Shown here: positions 1 through 8,823 of the stretch, in pieces
How the letters are laid out: each line of letters starts with the position of its first letter
How positions within the stretch are numbered: the stretch's first letter is position 1
DNA from: Candidatus Magnetobacterium casense
Lineage (GTDB): Bacteria; Nitrospirota; Thermodesulfovibrionia; Thermodesulfovibrionales; Magnetobacteriaceae
Length of the DNA stretch: 62,866 nt
NCBI RefSeq assembly: GCF_000714715.1
Contig: NZ_JMFO01000020.1
Span: 1-62,866, forward strand
Reading direction: 5' to 3'
Translations under genes and position numbers: made by a program
The notes under the pieces: model-generated
What the model saw: only the letters and a program-made list of their open reading frames with translations
Told to the model about the DNA's origin: nothing
Database searches by the model: none

Positions 1-418
1 CAACTTTTTGTCTACCAATCACATGTCCTTGGTTTTGAAGAGCAACAGCAAGATTACGAACACTCTTACAGGTCCACCGTAATGGAGACTCAGGGTCTCC
101 TCGGGTAACCGGATCTACCAACCCCTCAATATCTACAAGCACGGATGGGTCTGTTTCAACAACCGGCTTGCGTCCACCTCCAGGTAAACGTATCTTCTTT
201 TTCCCTTTTGAAGGTTTTTCCTTTGATTCAGCAATACGTCTAATTCCTTCATATATCGTTGTCCGCGAAAGACCAGTAGATCTGGAAACTGAAGTAACTC
301 CTCCTCGTCCCAATGCCTCGGCTTCCACTGCAGCCCACATTCGTCTGCCTTGTTCGTCTAAAACATCTTTGAGTACTTCAAATTTTCTTTGTATCATAAG
401 TTCGGTATCGCTTTGCAC
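1..418 (-). CDS. ISAzo13-family transposase, N-terminal part (runs off the left edge)
   Basis: Read on the minus strand from a GTG at 418, the frame is open to the window edge. It gives about 139 residues with features I know from ISAzo13-type transposases: an RRMWAAVEAEALGRGG stretch, a helix-turn-helix-like VSRSTGLSRTTIYEG segment, then PGGGRKP and the strongly conserved VDPVTRGDPESPLRWTCKS block. The enzyme would catalyse DDE-type transposition; the catalytic residues lie outside the window. An ATG at 397 is an alternative start. The upstream end of the element lies between about 440 and 470, where it meets the large lipase gene that reads in the opposite direction. Only the 5' part is visible, so integrity is unknown. 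Confidence 0.8.
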   Translation of the reverse strand, partial: MQSDTELMIQRKFEVLKDVLDEQGRRMWAAVEAEALGRGGVTSVSRSTGLSRTTIYEGIRRIAESKEKPSKGKKKIRLPGGGRKPVVETDPSVLVDIEGLVDPVTRGDPESPLRWTCKSVRNLAVALQNQGHVIGRQKV

Positions 419-465
419 TTTTTGATCATAACATATTTAGACACCATTTGTACAAGTTATTTGTG
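1..465 (-). mobile_element. Insertion sequence end (ISAzo13 family), partial
   Basis: The transposase start plus roughly 50 bp of untranslated IS end. The right boundary is estimated from where the neighbouring lipase reading frame begins to look like protein (about 465, from ...YLWTNPNGWESVDLS). No target duplication can be checked because the other end lies outside the window. Confidence 0.6.
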
Positions 466-3400
466 GACAAATCCTAACGGTTGGGAATCCGTTGATCTTT
501 CCTTTTCTGGAAGTTCTAGCAAAATCAAAGTCGCTGTTACTCCCAACTGTACAGGGACAACAAGTACTGCCTGGGATTTTTCAATCACAGCAGCTACCTG
601 TCCAATAATACGACCAACCATGACAGTTATAAAATCTGGTACAGGGTCTGGAACAGTCTCTATCTCACCTGGTATACTTACCTGGAACGGTACTACTGGT
701 ACAGCGTCTTATGATGCAGACACGTCTACCTCTGTAACCCTCACAGCAACGCCAAACTCAGGCTCGACCTTCACCGGTTGGATTGGGGACTGCACAGGGA
801 CAACATCGACTTGCACGGTAACGATGTCGGCGGCAAAAAACGTGACGGCTACGTTTACTGGTTCAGCGTCGTCGTTGGCGCAGATAGTCGGCACGGTGTC
901 TTACAATGGGGTTCCAGAAAAAGATGCGACGGTGGTGTTATGGAAGGCTGATCTTTCTATGTCATTAGATAGTTATAAAACTGGAAACGATGGGCGATAT
1001 ATTATAATCCACAACGAACCACTATCCTCTCATGTCATTAAGGCAGCCTCGTCTGATGGAAGTAAGGTTTATGAAGGCACTATTGGAAGTGGCTTTAATC
1101 GAACATGGCCAATAAAGTTATTTAACAATAAGAATAAACCGTTAATCTTTGTACCAGGTATCATGGGGTCAAGTGAGAGTGGATGGTCGGCTCAAGATTT
1201 CGGTTGGATGAACAATACGGTGAAGGTTAGACTTCCCGAAAAAATTTGTTCAAAATCCTTGGAAGTATTCGATCCAACCGTATTAGGAGTAGTTAGGCCT
1301 GTATCTTTTAGGGAATTCAAGGAGCTTTTTGATAAGAATGGATTCACTGTTTTTGAGGCTCCATATGATTGGCGGCTTTCTTTGGATGAGGCTGCATGTA
1401 ACGGTAAAACGCCATGGGAGCATTATCTTAAACCCATGATTGAGAGGGCAAAAAAGTTGACAGGCTATACAAAAGTATATGTAGTTGCTCATAGTATGGG
1501 GGGACTTCTAACGCGAACATATATTCAAAGCAATAGTTATGCAAACGACATTGAAAAGTTTGTGATGTTAGAGACCCCTAATGAAGGTTCAGCAAACACG
1601 TATTTTCAATGGGAAGGAGGGGATCCCAAAAAGGCAGATTCTTTAACCACATATGGTATCTGGGATACAGCAGGAGGTGTCTTTACTAACATATATTACG
1701 ATACAACAATAGAGAATTGTAACCGCATGTTAAAAGGAAACTGTAAAGCCTTGGACAACAAAACGTTAAAAATCTTTACCAGAAAACTTTTAAAGGGAAT
1801 AGGAAATCTATTTCCAACCTACGATTTTTTAAAAGTGTGGGTTAATAAATCTACACCAGATACTACACCCGCAACAGGTTACGTTAACAGTTTTTTAAAC
1901 AACCTTAACAGCAATGGCAATAAGGGGAGAATGATATCTAAAGGTGGTTGTCCCTCAACCGACCCTTCATGCGTTCAAACCGCTCTGTTTATGACAATTG
2001 ACAAAACAACCGCTGAGTACATAAATGTTAAAAAATGTACAGGTTTGTATGAGGATGGATGTCCAACAAGTATAACAATAGGGACAACTAACGTGCCATT
2101 TATCCCCGAATTAGTAGCGTCCAATATTGGTGATGGTACCGTAGTTGCTGAAAAAGCGATAGATCCCTTAAAGGATATTGATTATAAACCAGGCAGTTAC
2201 GGTACACATCCCGAGGTGCTTAAATCTGAAGATATGCAGAACGAAATCTACAAATATTTGACAGATATCAAAATTCCCCCCATACGCTCAATACCCAAAG
2301 CCGCAGCATCAGCCACAACACCTGCCACAACTTTTAGTCTTTACCTAACCGGTGGTGTCCAGCCTTACATGACAGACCCTCAACATAGAACTGAGGGACT
2401 AAACTTCATCACAAACCAAGTAGAGGAAAACATCCCCAACACCACGTTGAATCTGGGCGATTCCTCCTCATCCATCTTTATAAACAACCCCGTCAATGGA
2501 ACCTACACCGTTGACCTCAAGGGCAGTGCCGGATTGTTTACCGTAAACGCAGCCTCTTTAAACATTTCAAACGGCTCAGGGGCCGAGGCCACAAAAAATG
2601 GCTTCTACAAAAACGGTACCTTCAATCTGTCAATTGCCCTTGACACCAACTCCAACGTATTAACCATCACCAGCAAGGTCGCACCCCCTACAAATATAAC
2701 ATCGCAAAACAGCAGCGGGAAGGCCCTGTTAACGTGGACTAAATCCACAACTGCCGGTGTTGCAGGGTATAACATCTATGGAAAAACCTTTGATCAGGAG
2801 GACTTCACCCTGCTTGCAAGCTCCGACAAGGATACTACGTCGTTTAACACTTATCATGACTGGGCATCAAGTGATACGGCAACCTTATGGTACTACGTAG
2901 TAACGGCATTTGATGTCGATGGCACCGAAAGCCTGTGGGATACATCCGTGGCAAACACAACCACCCTAAAGGCCGATTTCAGCGCCTCAACGACAACGGT
3001 TGTTATCAATACGCCCGTGACGTTTTCCGACCTCTCACTAGGGAATATCACATCATGGCAATGGGACTTTGAAAACGACGGGGTCATAGACAGCACATCA
3101 AAAAACCCGACAAATACATATACGGTCCCGGGTACCTATTCCGTAACGCTGCATGTAACAGACAGCGACGGCAAAACCGATTATTCCTCCAGGGGAGCGT
3201 ATATAGCGGTTAATTCAACACAGACCACAACCTACGCCCTTACCGTAAGCAAGACAGGCAATGGTTCTGGCACTGTAACAGCCTCAACGGGTACCCTCAC
3301 CTGGACCGGAACCACCGGCACGGCAACATACACCAGCGGGACATCCGTGACCCTGACGGCGGCGGCCGATACCGGCTCAAAGTTTGACAACTGGACAGGA

Positions 3401-4792
3401 TGCGACTCCACAAACGGCAATCAGTGCACCGTTACAATGAGCGCCGCTAAGAACGTTACGGCAACCTTCTCCTCTCAGGGTCAAACTACCTACGCCCTCA
3501 CCGTGACGAAGTCCGGCTCCGGCACGGTCACAGCCTCAACGGGCACCCTCACCTGGAGTGACAACACCGGCACGGCAACGTACAGCAGCGGGACGTCCGT
3601 TACCCTGACGGCAACTCCGACGCAGGACTCAAAGTTCGGGGGTTGGACGGGATGCGACTCCACCAGCGGCAACCAGTGTACCGTAGCGATGTCGTCAAAC
3701 AGGAGCGTGTCCGTCAGCTTTACCCAGGGCGTCTGCCTGCTGTGCAGAATCCCCAGGATGGATTTTAACGGCAACGGCAAGAGCGACATCCTGTGGCGGA
3801 ACATGTCAAACGGCATGGTCTACACGTGGCTGATGAACGGGATCAACATAGCAAGCGGCGATTCACCGGCAACGCTCGGCGACGAGTGGCAGATCGAAAG
3901 CATGGGCGACTTCAACGGCGACGGCAACACGGACATCGTCTGGCGTAACGCCTCAACCGGGATGGTCTACATCTGGCTTATGGGCGGGACAAACGTTGCA
4001 GGAGGCGGTTCACCGGCAACGCTCGGCCATGAATGGCAGATCGAAAGCATAGGCGACTTCAACGGTGATGGCAGGAGCGACATAATGTGGCGCAATACCT
4101 CAAACGGGATGGTCTACACGTGGTTCATGAATGGCGCAAACATAGCAGGCGGCGCCTCACCATCGTCGCTGTCACAACCATCGGCGGTTGACTCCGACTG
4201 GCAGGTCGTGAGTTCAGGCGACTTTGATGGCGACGACACCAGCGACGTCCTGTGGATAAACACCTCAACCGGGATGACCTACATATGGTTTATGAACGGT
4301 AAGGCCGGAGGTTCCCCGGGGACGGTTGGAACTGAGTGGCAGATTGCGTGCGTGAGCGATTTTAACGGCGATGGCAAGACCGACATCCTGTGGCGCAACA
4401 TATCAACCGGCATGGTCTACATCTGGCTGATGAACGGTGCAACGATAGCGGGTGGCGGTTCACCGGCGACGGTTGGCCTGGAGTGGCAGATAGTCAACGT
4501 GGGCGATTTCAACGGCGACGGCAAGAGCGATCTCCTGTGGCGCAACACCGAAAACGACATGGTCTACACATGGCTTATGAACGGCACAACCATAACCGGC
4601 GGCGATCTGACGGCCAAGGCCGGCACGCAGTGGCAGATCATAAGCGTTGGCGACTTTAATGGCGACGGCAAGAGAGACATAGTCTGGCGTAATACCGCAA
4701 CCGGAGAGATATGCATCTGGCTCATGGATGGTACGCAGTTGTCACTTGGCGGCTTACCGGCGGTGCTTGGTACGGAGTGGCAGATTCAATAG
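389..4792 (+). CDS. Large secreted lipase-like (LCAT/PGAP1-type) protein with InlB, PKD and FG-GAP repeats, 5' end removed by an IS
   Basis: 1467 codons from the first ATG, but about the first 25 codons probably derive from the IS, so the native N-terminus and signal peptide are missing. Visible order: an InlB-like B repeat (about 75-155, ending TVTMSAAKNVTATF), a carboxypeptidase-regulatory-like fold (165-235), an alpha/beta hydrolase of LCAT type starting FVPGIMGSS (about 250) with nucleophile S369 in AHSMGG, a GDGTV motif and a C-terminal GTHP that suit the catalytic Asp and His, a fibronectin-like segment (770-845), a PKD domain (860-945), two more InlB-like repeats (950-1113) and seven DFNGDGxxDIxWRN FG-GAP/VCBS repeats (1124-1467) that likely bind calcium. 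The role is probably cell-surface or secreted lipid or ester hydrolysis. Without its export signal the present allele may be non-functional. Confidence 0.75.
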   Translation: MYHKFGIALHFLIITYLDTICTSYLWTNPNGWESVDLSFSGSSSKIKVAVTPNCTGTTSTAWDFSITAATCPIIRPTMTVIKSGTGSGTVSISPGILTWNGTTGTASYDADTSTSVTLTATPNSGSTFTGWIGDCTGTTSTCTVTMSAAKNVTATFTGSASSLAQIVGTVSYNGVPEKDATVVLWKADLSMSLDSYKTGNDGRYIIIHNEPLSSHVIKAASSDGSKVYEGTIGSGFNRTWPIKLFNNKNKPLIFVPGIMGSSESGWSAQDFGWMNNTVKVRLPEKICSKSLEVFDPTVLGVVRPVSFREFKELFDKNGFTVFEAPYDWRLSLDEAACNGKTPWEHYLKPMIERAKKLTGYTKVYVVAHSMGGLLTRTYIQSNSYANDIEKFVMLETPNEGSANTYFQWEGGDPKKADSLTTYGIWDTAGGVFTNIYYDTTIENCNRMLKGNCKALDNKTLKIFTRKLLKGIGNLFPTYDFLKVWVNKSTPDTTPATGYVNSFLNNLNSNGNKGRMISKGGCPSTDPSCVQTALFMTIDKTTAEYINVKKCTGLYEDGCPTSITIGTTNVPFIPELVASNIGDGTVVAEKAIDPLKDIDYKPGSYGTHPEVLKSEDMQNEIYKYLTDIKIPPIRSIPKAAASATTPATTFSLYLTGGVQPYMTDPQHRTEGLNFITNQVEENIPNTTLNLGDSSSSIFINNPVNGTYTVDLKGSAGLFTVNAASLNISNGSGAEATKNGFYKNGTFNLSIALDTNSNVLTITSKVAPPTNITSQNSSGKALLTWTKSTTAGVAGYNIYGKTFDQEDFTLLASSDKDTTSFNTYHDWASSDTATLWYYVVTAFDVDGTESLWDTSVANTTTLKADFSASTTTVVINTPVTFSDLSLGNITSWQWDFENDGVIDSTSKNPTNTYTVPGTYSVTLHVTDSDGKTDYSSRGAYIAVNSTQTTTYALTVSKTGNGSGTVTASTGTLTWTGTTGTATYTSGTSVTLTAAADTGSKFDNWTGCDSTNGNQCTVTMSAAKNVTATFSSQGQTTYALTVTKSGSGTVTASTGTLTWSDNTGTATYSSGTSVTLTATPTQDSKFGGWTGCDSTSGNQCTVAMSSNRSVSVSFTQGVCLLCRIPRMDFNGNGKSDILWRNMSNGMVYTWLMNGINIASGDSPATLGDEWQIESMGDFNGDGNTDIVWRNASTGMVYIWLMGGTNVAGGGSPATLGHEWQIESIGDFNGDGRSDIMWRNTSNGMVYTWFMNGANIAGGASPSSLSQPSAVDSDWQVVSSGDFDGDDTSDVLWINTSTGMTYIWFMNGKAGGSPGTVGTEWQIACVSDFNGDGKTDILWRNISTGMVYIWLMNGATIAGGGSPATVGLEWQIVNVGDFNGDGKSDLLWRNTENDMVYTWLMNGTTITGGDLTAKAGTQWQIISVGDFNGDGKRDIVWRNTATGEICIWLMDGTQLSLGGLPAVLGTEWQIQ

Positions 4793-4830
4793 GCTGAAAC
4801 CTGGGGGGCTGACGGGGCACCGTAAGAGAG

Positions 4831-4927
4831 AAAAGAAAGGGGCGGCTCCGCCTTCTTTTTCGCTCCAGGACGCTCCTGGCCCTTCAGAACCCCCTGCAAG
4901 GGAGCCAGCCCCCTTGACCCCGTAAAA
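4831..4927 (-). repeat. GC-rich dispersed intergenic repeat, copy 1
   Basis: Runs from AGAAAAGAAAGGGGCGG to CCCCCTTGACCCCGT, with internal self-complementary blocks (GGCGGCTCCGCC, CCAGGACGCTCCTGG). It lies between two convergent genes. Strand is set so that the GGGGTCAAGGG end is the element start. Confidence 0.75.
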
Positions 4928-4939
4928 ATGCCATGTATT

Positions 4940-4970
4940 TTGTATTTAATCCAATCGAAATCTGCTATAA
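4940..4970 (+). repeat. 31-bp intergenic motif, copy A
   Basis: Begins TTGTATTTAATCC and ends AATCTGCTATAA. Related sequences occur at 6113, 49742, 52807 and, on the other strand, 59182-59213. It contains a -10-like TATAAA. Confidence 0.6.
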
Positions 4971-4990
4971 ATGAGGATACCTTGAAACCA

Positions 4991-6085
4991 CTATTTGTTT
5001 TCCAGGGTGATGACGGTTACCTCCGGGGGGGAGAACAACCGCATGGGGGGTCCCCAGGTACCGGAGCCTCTTGATACGTAGAGGTATGCGTCATCGCGGA
5101 GCCTTAACAATCCGGCGTGGATTGGATAGTGAAAATATGTCAGTATGCTGAAGGGGAATATCTGCCCCTTGTGGGTGTGACCGGAGAGTTGCAGAGCAAA
5201 GCCCCCGGCGCTGTCCGTGTCAACCGTTGGGCGATGTTTTAGCAGGATGGTAAAGTTCTGCCCCGGAAGCCTCGTTAAGACCTCTCTCTCTGAGGATTCA
5301 TCGCCGATGGTGTAGTCACTGACCCCCGCAATGTTGAGAAAGCCCCCAACTGTCACGCCCTGCCCCCGCAGTACCGTAAAGCCGGCCTCCTGCGTAATCC
5401 TCACAGATTGGGTTGTGCCTGCATAAAACTCATGATTGCCCAGACAGGCAAACTTCCCATACGTGGCGGGGATTGAGCTTATATTGGCGGCAAGCACGTC
5501 GAGGTTGTCCAGTTGACTGTCAACGAAGTCCCCCGTGGAGACAAGCACGTCCGGTTGCTCTTTGTTGACGACGTCAAATATCCGCTTTAACCTGTCATGT
5601 CTCACGATAAGCCCAATGTGTACGTCCGATACCTGCACGACCTTGATACTCACACCCGCCGGTATCTTTGGGTGGCTTATGGTCAGGCGCTCCGTAGTGA
5701 CATGAAGCGCCTCGAAATACGCATACACCGACAGCAGCAGCGATACCACCATTGGCAACATCACCATCCTGTCAAGTTTACCTCCAGCAGACATAAAAAG
5801 ATTTATACCGAATCGGCACAGATCGCTAACGAACAACGCTGAAACGGCAATCAGCACAAACCCCATCCACAGATATCCCACGTGGGAGATGACAATAGCG
5901 GTTTGCTCGTAGCCGTGTCGTTCGGTGTAGCGCACAAGCATAGGGGCATTAATCATAAGGAGCGCCAGCAGCAAAATGGCCACCCTCACCACGGGACCCG
6001 GGTGAGTGCTCAGGGCAATCCCCCTCAGCAGGTAGTAGTGCATCAGCCCATATACGGAGAAGTATATGACCAAAAATGACTTCAT
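4991..6085 (-). CDS. Membrane-anchored metallophosphoesterase (YkuE/YaeI-like)
   Basis: 364 residues. The N-terminal 125 residues hold about four hydrophobic segments (near 4-22, 33-51, 62-88 and 105-123). The rest is a calcineurin-type phosphoesterase with the expected metal-binding blocks in order: SDVHIG (D154, H156), STGDFVD, LGNHEFY, LLKHRP and LSGHTHKGQ. The fold hydrolyses phosphoester bonds with two metal ions. Close family members act on lipid A precursors or other phospholipid-type substrates, but the substrate here is not identifiable. Transcribed alone; it converges with the lipase gene across a GC-rich repeat. No strong ribosome binding site precedes the ATG. Confidence 0.85.
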   Translation of the reverse strand: MKSFLVIYFSVYGLMHYYLLRGIALSTHPGPVVRVAILLLALLMINAPMLVRYTERHGYEQTAIVISHVGYLWMGFVLIAVSALFVSDLCRFGINLFMSAGGKLDRMVMLPMVVSLLLSVYAYFEALHVTTERLTISHPKIPAGVSIKVVQVSDVHIGLIVRHDRLKRIFDVVNKEQPDVLVSTGDFVDSQLDNLDVLAANISSIPATYGKFACLGNHEFYAGTTQSVRITQEAGFTVLRGQGVTVGGFLNIAGVSDYTIGDESSEREVLTRLPGQNFTILLKHRPTVDTDSAGGFALQLSGHTHKGQIFPFSILTYFHYPIHAGLLRLRDDAYLYVSRGSGTWGPPMRLFSPPEVTVITLENK

Positions 6086-6112
6086 CTGATAGCTCGCTTC
6101 ATATTAAGGTTC

Positions 6113-6143
6113 TTTTATCACATGCAAGTAAAAGTTGCTATAA
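6113..6143 (+). repeat. 31-bp intergenic motif, copy B (diverged)
   Basis: Begins TTTTATCACATGCAAG and ends GTTGCTATAA, followed by ATAA. It resembles the copies at 4940 and 49742 in length and in the CATGCAA and GCTATAAAT blocks. It lies in the divergent promoter region between the phosphoesterase and the CopD-like gene. Confidence 0.4.
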
Positions 6144-6178
6144 ATAATTTCAAAGTTATGATATACTTCATATTATGA

Positions 6179-6184
6179 TATAAT
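6179..6184 (+). promoter_or_regulatory. -10 box (TATAAT) for the small membrane protein gene
   Basis: A perfect TATAAT, with a weak -35 (TTATGA, 17 bp upstream). The expected start site near 6191 leaves a leader of about 58 nt that includes an AGGAGG ribosome site just before the ATG at 6249. Confidence 0.5.
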
Positions 6185-6248
6185 AGTCATCGTGGATAAT
6201 AGTAGTAGGCAAATTAACAAAAAAAATATATACATATAGGAGGTTGCA

Positions 6249-6713
6249 ATGGCAATTGCTTTGTTGACGGCGATACACGTCGTTAGTGTTGTTATTTGGA
6301 TCGGTGGTGTGGTGTTTGTTACAATAATCGTCTTTCCGATGATAATGAGGATGGAACAATCGTTTGAGAAGGTGATGTTTTTCCAGGGAGTGGAGCATCG
6401 GTTTGCCAAGATAGCGAAGATATGTGTCTTTTTTGTCGGCGTAACGGGGATGCTGCTTTTGATGATGACAGAGGAATACAAGAGCCTCTTTACCCTTCGC
6501 GGAATAGGTCCGACGATAATGTTGTTTGTGTGGACGTTCTATTTCCTTGTCCTGATGTTTGAGGCAAAAGTGTTTGCGAAGATATTCAGCGGTGAGGCAC
6601 AGCACGATATGAATAAGGTATTTGGGCTTCTTACCAGATTCCACTATGTGGTCATGGGGGTGAGCCTTATGGCTGTAGCCGTCGGTGTTGGTGCCAAACA
6701 TTACACTGCCTGA
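6249..6713 (+). CDS. Four-helix membrane protein, CopD/HemJ-like
   Basis: 154 residues, almost all hydrophobic, with four predicted membrane spans (about 5-28, 55-73, 82-103, 128-148). The first helix holds HVVSVVIWIGG, a His/Trp pattern typical of the CopD superfamily and of the UPF0093/HemJ group; another conserved-looking His sits in RFHYVVMG near the last helix. Such proteins bind heme or copper in the membrane, but I cannot say which applies. An AGGAGG precedes the start at a good distance. The gene stands alone and ends at a strong bidirectional terminator. It may be a small cytochrome-like or copper-resistance protein. Confidence 0.6.
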   Translation: MAIALLTAIHVVSVVIWIGGVVFVTIIVFPMIMRMEQSFEKVMFFQGVEHRFAKIAKICVFFVGVTGMLLLMMTEEYKSLFTLRGIGPTIMLFVWTFYFLVLMFEAKVFAKIFSGEAQHDMNKVFGLLTRFHYVVMGVSLMAVAVGVGAKHYTA

Positions 6714-6722
6714 GCCGAAAAA

Positions 6723-6761
6723 AACTGGTCTTCTGCCTTTAGCGGGGCAGGAAGACCAGTT
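6723..6761. terminator. Bidirectional intrinsic terminator
   Basis: An inverted repeat, AACTGGTCTTCTGCC paired with GGCAGGAAGACCAGTT (one bulged base), with an 8-nt loop. It is preceded by a run of A and followed by TGTCTTGTTT. It sits between the convergent CopD-like and FabG-like genes and suits both directions. Confidence 0.85.
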
Positions 6762-6784
6762 GTCTTGTTTATCGTCGTATAAAG

Positions 6785-7528
6785 CTATATCCTCATACCG
6801 CCGTCAACTTCGAATATCCTACCGGTAACGAAGTCGTTTTCAACGATGAATCTGGCGGTCTTTGATATCTCCTCCATCTCACCGAGCCTGCCCACGGGGA
6901 TCTGGGCGATGATCTTGTCAAGGACGTCCTGTCTGATCTTGGCGACCATTTCGGTGTTAATGTATCCGGGGGCTATTGCCGCTACCCGTATGCCGTATCT
7001 GGATAGCTCCTTTGCCCAGGTCACTGTCATGCCGTCAACGCCGGACTTGGTGGCCGTGTAGTTGGTCTGTCCGAGGTTGCCCGAACGGCTGATCGATGAG
7101 ATGTTGATGATCACACCCTTTACGTCCTTTTTTACCATATGGTAGGCAGCCTCTCTTGCGCACAAAAACACGCCCGTGAGATTGACCCCGATGACCTTTT
7201 CCCAGTTTGACATGGGGAACTTGGTTATTTCATCACCCTTCTTCCGTATAAACAGTGCATCCGACGTTATGCCGGCGTTGTTGATCAGGACGTCAGGGGC
7301 GCCGTGGGCGTCAACATACTTGTTAAAAAATGCCTCTACTTCGCTCTCCTTTGATACGTCAAGTATATCTCCCTCTATGCCGGTCTCTGCCTTGAGGGCA
7401 TCGAGGTTTTCCTGCACCACATCGACAACGTAGGGCTTTGCACCCGCACTTTTCATATCAACGGCAAACTTCCTGCCCATGCCTCTGCCACCACCAGTGA
7501 TTAATACGTTCTTACCCGCTAAATCCAT
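6785..7528 (-). CDS. fabG: 3-oxoacyl-ACP reductase-like short-chain dehydrogenase (FabG family)
   Basis: 247 residues, the usual length. The nucleotide-binding glycine motif GGGRGMG is at 12-18, NNAG at 83-86, the catalytic Ser in NISSIS (144-147) and the YxxxK pair at Y157/K161, and the C-terminus is EVDGGMRI. The family reduces 3-oxoacyl-ACP or related keto groups with NADPH. There is no fatty-acid synthesis gene nearby, so this could be an accessory FabG or another reductase (for example acetoacetyl-CoA reductase). A good AGGAGG precedes the ATG. It is monocistronic and shares a terminator with the convergent gene. Confidence 0.85.
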   Translation of the reverse strand: MDLAGKNVLITGGGRGMGRKFAVDMKSAGAKPYVVDVVQENLDALKAETGIEGDILDVSKESEVEAFFNKYVDAHGAPDVLINNAGITSDALFIRKKGDEITKFPMSNWEKVIGVNLTGVFLCAREAAYHMVKKDVKGVIINISSISRSGNLGQTNYTATKSGVDGMTVTWAKELSRYGIRVAAIAPGYINTEMVAKIRQDVLDKIIAQIPVGRLGEMEEISKTARFIVENDFVTGRIFEVDGGMRI

Positions 7529-7693
7529 AACCCTTAAATACCTCCTAATTATATTTAATTGTACTACTTCTCACAAAACAGCAGTATATTTGTGTCAAGG
7601 TTATATTATACTGCATTTAAAAAAAAATTCATAGTGGCCCAATTGCCTCATCTAAAATCTAAACGAAATTATAATAAACCTCGTATGTATCCT

Positions 7694-8812
7694 TTATAAC
7701 TCTATCCTGAACTCCACGCCGCCGTCAATATTTATGGCGCTTATGGTGCCGCCGAACTCTCTCTCAAGCAGCATCCTTGCCAGGTACAATCCCAATCCGC
7801 TACCGGAGGCTACCGACTTTGTGCTGAAGTATGGCTCATATAGCTTGCTTATCGCCTTATCGCTGATCAGTCCGCCATTGTTGGACACTGTTATCACTGT
7901 CTTGTTGTCTTTTGTTGTTACATGGAGCTTGAGGTATGGGTTGTGTGGCTTGTTTGTAAGCAACGCTTCAATGCCGTTGCACAAAAGCTCGAGGATCAAC
8001 ACATTGGAAAACTGCCTCTTATTCCCTTCTGTCGTAATGTCCGTTTCGTACTCTTTTATAAGGCTTATGCCATTACAATTAAGGGTGTCCTTGACGATAA
8101 AAACAGCGTCATCAATGGCATCTGCTATGCTGAAGACCTCTTTTGGCTCTGTCTGCTTACAGTGTTGCCTGAATTCATCTATCGTATGAGACATTGACTT
8201 GATGACCTGCATTATATTGGCAACTGAATTGTTCAGCGTCTGTTCATCCAACTGCCCATCAATATATAGCTCAGGCAGTTCCTGCACATACAGACTTACG
8301 GCACTCAACGGTTGTCTCCAATGGTGGGCAATGCCGGCTAAAATTTCGTTCATAGCCGAAAGCCTGGCTATGGCAAGCATATCTGCGATGTATGCTCGCC
8401 TGTGATGAATCCTTGTTGCTACGTGCAGTAAGCCTGTCAGCAGAGTTAGCAAGTTAATCGGTTTGGTAACAAACTTATCAACCCCCATGTTAATCAACTC
8501 ATACATGCAACTGTAATCGTCATGAGCCGTCGTTATAATCATCGCCTGCTCGGGGTTGATTGTCTTGATCTTACCGGTCAACTCAATGCCACTAAGTCCG
8601 GGCATCCTGATATCGCTTATAACTATATCATAGCACCTGTTCGTATACATATCCAATGCCTTAGCGCCATTGTCAGCAGTATTCACCACACCGAAAAACT
8701 TATTCAGGATGCCTGCTATATCTTCTCTTATGCCTTCGTTGTCCTCAACATACAGTACGTCCATATCCTTTGAGTACTTCTGCAGTTCGTCTTTTATTGT
8801 ATATTCATCCAT
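7694..8812 (-). CDS. Response-regulator/histidine-kinase hybrid (REC-HisKA-HATPase)
   Basis: 372 residues and no membrane segment. The N-terminal receiver domain has the acidic pocket E23/D24, phospho-acceptor D67 (VISDIRMPG) and K117. A kinase follows, with the H-box IAHHWRQPLSAVSL (H164), an ELLCNGIEALL N-box and SGSGLGLYLAR. A receiver at the N-terminus of a kinase is typical of a phosphorelay in which an upstream kinase controls this one. It starts 11 bp after the large sensor kinase ends, with a GGGAG-type ribosome site, so the two are almost certainly co-transcribed and likely form one pathway. No output domain is present, so the final target is unknown. Confidence 0.9.
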   Translation of the reverse strand: MDEYTIKDELQKYSKDMDVLYVEDNEGIREDIAGILNKFFGVVNTADNGAKALDMYTNRCYDIVISDIRMPGLSGIELTGKIKTINPEQAMIITTAHDDYSCMYELINMGVDKFVTKPINLLTLLTGLLHVATRIHHRRAYIADMLAIARLSAMNEILAGIAHHWRQPLSAVSLYVQELPELYIDGQLDEQTLNNSVANIMQVIKSMSHTIDEFRQHCKQTEPKEVFSIADAIDDAVFIVKDTLNCNGISLIKEYETDITTEGNKRQFSNVLILELLCNGIEALLTNKPHNPYLKLHVTTKDNKTVITVSNNGGLISDKAISKLYEPYFSTKSVASGSGLGLYLARMLLEREFGGTISAINIDGGVEFRIEL

Positions 8813-8823
8813 ACTTGTACCTC

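Noticed and set aside
3740..4790. Tandem DNA repeat or CRISPR-like array
   Set aside because: The periodicity of about 150 bp is the FG-GAP protein repeat (DFNGDGxxD); the units are codon-phased and have no spacer pattern.
6168..6701. A 177-residue minus-strand reading frame opposite the CopD-like gene
   Set aside because: Very His/Lys-rich with no recognisable domain; the plus strand has a ribosome site and clear membrane helices.
7640..7675. A sixth copy of the 31-bp motif
   Set aside because: Only the AATCTAAAC core and a TATAATAA end agree; too weak to include.
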